Of a DNA stretch of 64,000 nucleotides, positions 60,752 through 64,000 are shown one piece after another; position 1 is the stretch's first letter; each line of letters starts with the position of its first letter. The DNA comes from Subtercola vilae. Its GTDB lineage: Bacteria; Actinomycetota; Actinomycetes; Actinomycetales; Microbacteriaceae. Below the pieces are notes generated by a model, which did not search any database, was not told the DNA's origin, and saw only the letters and a program-made list of their open reading frames with translations. The stretch is from positions 62,001-126,000 of the forward strand of contig NZ_QYRT01000001.1 of NCBI RefSeq assembly GCF_004923255.1, written 5' to 3'. A program made the translations under genes and the position numbers.

Positions 60752-61294
60752 ATGACCCGAATCGTTGCTGTGGAATACCTCTCGCGCGACGGGGTCATGG
60801 AAGAGCCGGGCTGGAGCGGCCCCTACTTCAACGACGAGGTCGCCACGTTTCAGATGAACAACCTGTTCGGCGCTGACGCTCTGCTGCTCGGGCGCGTCAC
60901 GTACGACGGGTTTCGCGCCGCATGGCCGTCGATGGAGGGCGACGAAGCGGGCTTCGGCGAGCGTATGAATTCGCTGCCGAAGTACGTGGCAACGACGTCG
61001 ACGAGTCAGCCAGAGTGGAACGCCACCTTTCTGCGTGGCGACATCGCCGAGGCCGTGGCGGCGCTGAAGGCGACCGCAGACGACACGCTGCTGCTGAACT
61101 GCAGCGCCGACCTGTTTCGCCTTCTGAGCGCGCACAACCTCATCGATGAGTACCGCTTCATGATCTACCCCGTTGTTGTGGGGCTCCGCAAACGCTTGTT
61201 CGCCGACGGGGCCGTGCCAATCGACCTGAAGCTCACCAGCAGTCTGATCACTCAGAGCGGAGTGGCGATTCTGACCTACGTTCCCGCCGACTGA
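60752..61294 (+). CDS. Dihydrofolate reductase-like (RibD C-terminal) protein
   Basis: 180 residues from ATG 60752, with GAAAGGAG upstream. The start MTRIVAVEYLSRDGVMEEPG, ALLLGRVTYDGFRAAWP and the NADPH-binding ending EYRFMIYPVVVGLRKRLFADG are hallmarks of the stand-alone RibD_C family. It is likely an NADPH-dependent reductase of unknown substrate. The C-terminal LTSSLITQSGVAILTYVP matches the family. A single-gene unit. Confidence 0.87.
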   Translation: MTRIVAVEYLSRDGVMEEPGWSGPYFNDEVATFQMNNLFGADALLLGRVTYDGFRAAWPSMEGDEAGFGERMNSLPKYVATTSTSQPEWNATFLRGDIAEAVAALKATADDTLLLNCSADLFRLLSAHNLIDEYRFMIYPVVVGLRKRLFADGAVPIDLKLTSSLITQSGVAILTYVPAD

Positions 61295-61300
61295 ACGCAC

Positions 61301-61855
61301 TCACGCCGCGGGATCGGTCACACAGGCGCTCAGGCCCTCGAGGGTGAGGGCGGCATCGGCGGCGCTGAACTGCAGGTTGCGGCCGTCGGGGGTGGTGGCG
61401 AACAGCCGCAGAATGGGCGCGGCTACGGTCTCCTCCCGGGAGGTGAGGGCGTACCCGAGTGAGTGCCAATGGGCTGAGACGAGGTCGAACGCATGCTGGC
61501 GGTCGGCCACCGGCTCTTCTGAGAAGCGGTAGGCGTTGAACCGGATGCCCGGCTGCCCCCCGGGCTGTTCGCACGCTCTCGGGGCGGGGTCGTCGAGTTT
61601 TTGCCAGGTGCCGCCGACGAGGGGTTCGACCTCGTCGAACGACCCTGCGAGGGCTGCGATGGCTTCGTCGGGTGTCATGCGAACCTCCGGGGATACAGGC
61701 GCGGTTGTGGATGAACGTGTGGATGAATCTGTGGATGCGCCGGGCGGGGGATTGCCCGCGAACCCGGCGCACGCCGCCAGCGCGACAACCGTACTCACGG
61801 CCGCCGCGATGAGGAGGGCAGCACGCCAGGCCGCGGGCACCCGCCCACTCGCCAT
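61301..61855 (-). CDS. Putative lipoprotein
   Basis: 184 residues from ATG 61855, which overlaps the upstream gene's stop (ATGA). A signal peptide ends in a lipobox LAAC with Cys29, followed by a Ser/Thr/Pro-rich tether. The globular part has two cysteines (in PRACEQPGG and LSACVTDP) that could form a disulfide. No family recognised. It is coupled to the WXG/DUF1023 hydrolase gene, which suggests a shared role at the cell surface. Confidence 0.72.
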   Translation of the reverse strand: MASGRVPAAWRAALLIAAAVSTVVALAACAGFAGNPPPGASTDSSTRSSTTAPVSPEVRMTPDEAIAALAGSFDEVEPLVGGTWQKLDDPAPRACEQPGGQPGIRFNAYRFSEEPVADRQHAFDLVSAHWHSLGYALTSREETVAAPILRLFATTPDGRNLQFSAADAALTLEGLSACVTDPAA

Positions 61856-63312
61856 CACCACCAGCCCGGTCGCTGGGCCTTGGCGGCGAGCCCGAGGTTG
61901 ACGTACGCCACGTTCGACTGGGAGGTGGTGCCCGGGCTGAGGTAGCCGCGGTCGTCGCTCGACGAAGCGGTGGTCAGATCGTGCACCGTGGTCGAGCTCG
62001 TGGCGACGCCTCCCGCGCTGCCCGAATCGGCACTCAGCACGTCGGCGCCGTAGAACAGCGAGGTGGGCGACTCGCGCCCCGAGCCGAGCGTGCCGATGGC
62101 CGCGAACGGAATCTTCTCGTCGGCCTGCATGGCGTACACGCTACCGCCGGGCACGTGGATCGACCCGGCCCCGGCGAAAGTCGGTGCCACACCCGCGGAG
62201 CCGACGGTGGTGAACGAGTCGACGACGCCCGGCCGAATGTCGGTGAGGGCCACGGCGGCGGTGGTGGAGCCGTACGAATGCCCGACGACGCTGAGGCGCG
62301 AGGAGTCGCTGCCCCGGCCATCCTGCGCGTTCAGCGTCGCGTCGTACCCGAGCAGCGCTTTCTCGAGCCGCGAACCGCCAAGGTTGGCCGAGTCGTTCGC
62401 CAATACGGCGAGGTCTTTGTTGTCGACGGAGGGCACTTCTGGTGAGTCGTAGTTCATCCACGCCACAACGGCGATCTGTTTCGAGAGACCGTTGCTGATG
62501 GCGTCGCGATGCTCCTGCTGCCACAGGTCGCGCGCCGCGCCGGTGAGACCGGTGGGCGTGCCGGCGCTGTTGCTGCCCATGCCGGGGATGACGAATGATG
62601 CGTACTTCGCCTTGTCGAGGTCGCCGACAGAGATCGCGGCGAGTGGCGGCGGCCCCGAGGTGACACTGATCAGCTGGTACGGAGGGTCGACCTGCCCTTT
62701 CAGCGACTTCTCGACCGACTCGAGGTATTTCAGAGTGGTCGTGTCACCGGACGCCTTCGCGGCTGCGATGCCGGTGTCGAGCACGGCGCGGTTGGCCACG
62801 TCGCGGTCAGCGTAGCGCACCCCTTCGAGTGAGCCGACGAGCTGTGGATGCTCGAGGCGAAGCTCTTTCTGCTCGGCCGCGGTCAGCCCGGCCCACCACT
62901 TCGCCACGGCCTTCGGGTCGGCGTTATTGTCGGCCGCGTACGACTCGAGCCGGGCCTCGGCCGCGGCACTGGCGGAGTCGCTGCCGCGGGCTGCCGTACC
63001 TGTCACGCCCGTACCCCCAGCCCCGCCTGCGCCGCCCCCGTCGTTCGTGCTGGTGCGTTGCTGCTCGTCGGCTTGGCGCGCGAGCTCGGTCGAGCGCTGT
63101 TCGAGGGAACGCGCGGCCGCGGTGATGCTGCCGCGGTAGGTGGAGTGCCAGTGCGAGACGAACTGTTGGGCATCCGGGCCCTGCCACCGGCTCACCGCCA
63201 CAAGGGCGGTGAGCTGCGATTCGGCGCTGCCGAGGTTCTGGCTTGCCGCGCTCATGTGCTTGGCGAGTTCTCGCAGCTGGTCGACATCGGCGCCCACGAA
63301 CCCTTCGGCCAT
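61855..63312 (-). CDS. WXG-like and DUF1023 alpha/beta hydrolase
   Basis: 485 residues from ATG 63312. The N-terminal 90 residues form a helix pair with a W-x-G-type turn (VSRWQGPDAQQFVSHW), like WXG100 proteins, which are type VII secretion substrates. After a Gly/Ser/Ala linker, the C-terminal DUF1023 domain has VIPGMGSNSAGT and the nucleophile elbow VVGHSYGSTTAA, followed by GVAPTFAGAG and a late His. Family members are probable secreted or surface esterases or peptidases. The downstream lipoprotein overlaps by one base pattern. No ESX genes are in the window. Confidence 0.85.
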   Translation of the reverse strand: MAEGFVGADVDQLRELAKHMSAASQNLGSAESQLTALVAVSRWQGPDAQQFVSHWHSTYRGSITAAARSLEQRSTELARQADEQQRTSTNDGGGAGGAGGTGVTGTAARGSDSASAAAEARLESYAADNNADPKAVAKWWAGLTAAEQKELRLEHPQLVGSLEGVRYADRDVANRAVLDTGIAAAKASGDTTTLKYLESVEKSLKGQVDPPYQLISVTSGPPPLAAISVGDLDKAKYASFVIPGMGSNSAGTPTGLTGAARDLWQQEHRDAISNGLSKQIAVVAWMNYDSPEVPSVDNKDLAVLANDSANLGGSRLEKALLGYDATLNAQDGRGSDSSRLSVVGHSYGSTTAAVALTDIRPGVVDSFTTVGSAGVAPTFAGAGSIHVPGGSVYAMQADEKIPFAAIGTLGSGRESPTSLFYGADVLSADSGSAGGVATSSTTVHDLTTASSSDDRGYLSPGTTSQSNVAYVNLGLAAKAQRPGWW

Positions 63313-63474
63313 GTCGAACCTCCCGTTCGGGGCGGGGCCGGGTGCCTCCGCTGGCTTCACAGTAGCGAGAGGCGCCGCTCGCGTCGATGGTGTGAACTAC
63401 CCATGCCGAAATGCGGGCCTGTGGACGAGTAGTGATGTGCCGGCAGCAGCCGGCACACGCTGCCCTGCCGCCGC

Positions 63475-64000
63475 CTACTCGGGCGCGTCGTTGAGGTGCC
63501 CCGACAGTTGCTCGCGCAGGGCCCCGCTGCGGGCATCCAGCCCCCGCACTTCGACAGACGTACCGATGGCGTGGTACTTGGCCTCGATGGCGTCGAGCAC
63601 CGCGACGGTCGAGGCGTCCCAGATGTGTGAATCGCTGAGGTCGATGACCACCAGCGCGGGGTCGGCGGCGTACGAGAAGTGCTCGGGCAGATCGTTGCTC
63701 GACGCGAAGAACAGTGAGCCGCCCACGCGATAATGCGCCTTCGAGCCGTCGGCCGACAGTTCGCGCGTCACCGAGCGGTGCCCGGCGACCCGCCGCAGCA
63801 ACAGGATGCTCGCCAGCAGCACCCCGACTCCCACCCCGATGGCCAGATTGCCCGTGGCCACCACCACGACCACCGTCACCACCATCACCGCCGTCTCAGG
63901 CACCGGCATTCGGCGGATCACGCGCGGGCGCACGCTGCCCCAGTTCACCGTGCGCACGGCCACGATCATCATGACCGCGGCGAGGGCGACCATCGGAATG
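63475..64000 (-). CDS. SulP-family anion transporter with STAS domain, 3' part
   Basis: About 175 residues are in the window; the gene continues beyond 64000. The visible part has the last membrane helices (VPETAVMVVTVVVVVATGNLAIGVGVGVLLAS in pieces) and the cytoplasmic STAS domain (VGGSLFFASSNDLPEHF, then ALVVIDLSDSHIWDASTVAVLDAIE). This is the SulP layout. Substrates of the family include sulfate, bicarbonate and other anions; the substrate here is not decidable. Confidence 0.88.
   Translation of the reverse strand, partial: IPMVALAAVMMIVAVRTVNWGSVRPRVIRRMPVPETAVMVVTVVVVVATGNLAIGVGVGVLLASILLLRRVAGHRSVTRELSADGSKAHYRVGGSLFFASSNDLPEHFSYAADPALVVIDLSDSHIWDASTVAVLDAIEAKYHAIGTSVEVRGLDARSGALREQLSGHLNDAPE

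Overview
The window is GC-rich chromosomal DNA of an actinobacterium, most likely of the family Microbacteriaceae. The grounds are GTG starts and GC-rich codons throughout, a DUF7882-type protein, DUF1206, DUF1023/WXG and DUF2256-DUF3253 proteins, a permease-ATPase fusion in an Opp-type transporter, and cysteine-free L33 and S14 ribosomal proteins. I see no phage, insertion sequence, CRISPR array, rRNA or tRNA. Genes are dense and many neighbours overlap by 4 bases (ATGA or GTGA), so operons can be read directly.

Layout. 1-5041 (minus strand): the 5' part of purB, a low-molecular-weight tyrosine phosphatase, a small membrane protein and two overlapping glycosyltransferase genes. 5231-10657 (minus): a tight operon of split transketolase, FGGY kinase, TIM-barrel sugar isomerase and SorC regulator. 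This is the gene set of the published transketolase route for D-apiose. A divergent nucleoside hydrolase-like gene follows. 11676-28876: a TetR regulator, an Opp/Dpp-type ABC importer and a run of glycoside hydrolases (GH42, GH3, GH43, a DUF5060-type clan A enzyme, and a convergent GH78 rhamnosidase). Together these two blocks look like a plant glycan or plant glycoside utilisation region of about 24 kb.

29044-33854: a hisC-type aminotransferase and a 2-oxoacid dehydrogenase E1alpha-E1beta-E2 operon. 33876-37126: a zinc-type ABC importer with its own Fur/Zur regulator, preceded by a Zur-like palindrome. 37162-39880: a YhgE/Pip-like membrane protein, the rpmB-rpmG-rpsN cluster and HU. 40003-43316: a CopD-CtaG copper/oxidase assembly protein and a Pif1-like helicase.

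43399-46456: heme oxygenase with a DtxR/IdeR-like operator, a DUF2470 protein, a DinB-like protein, a degenerate dienelactone hydrolase and an SRPBCC-like protein. 46528-50031: phosphoketolase and a nucleoside phosphorylase-like protein. 50359-64000: mixed housekeeping and stress genes, including AlkB with a LexA-like box, an FMN reductase with a divergent TetR, two GNAT acetyltransferases, an MFS exporter, DUF1206, ketopantoate reductase, a deaminase, a RibD-C protein, a WXG/DUF1023 hydrolase, and the 3' part of a SulP transporter.

A metabolic link can be proposed. If the sugar operon handles D-apiose, its transketolase would yield xylulose 5-phosphate and dihydroxyacetone phosphate, and the phosphoketolase at 46528-49125 could use the former. 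Metal economy is the other theme: zinc uptake with Zur lies next to zinc-independent ribosomal protein types, and heme iron release lies under an iron-type operator.
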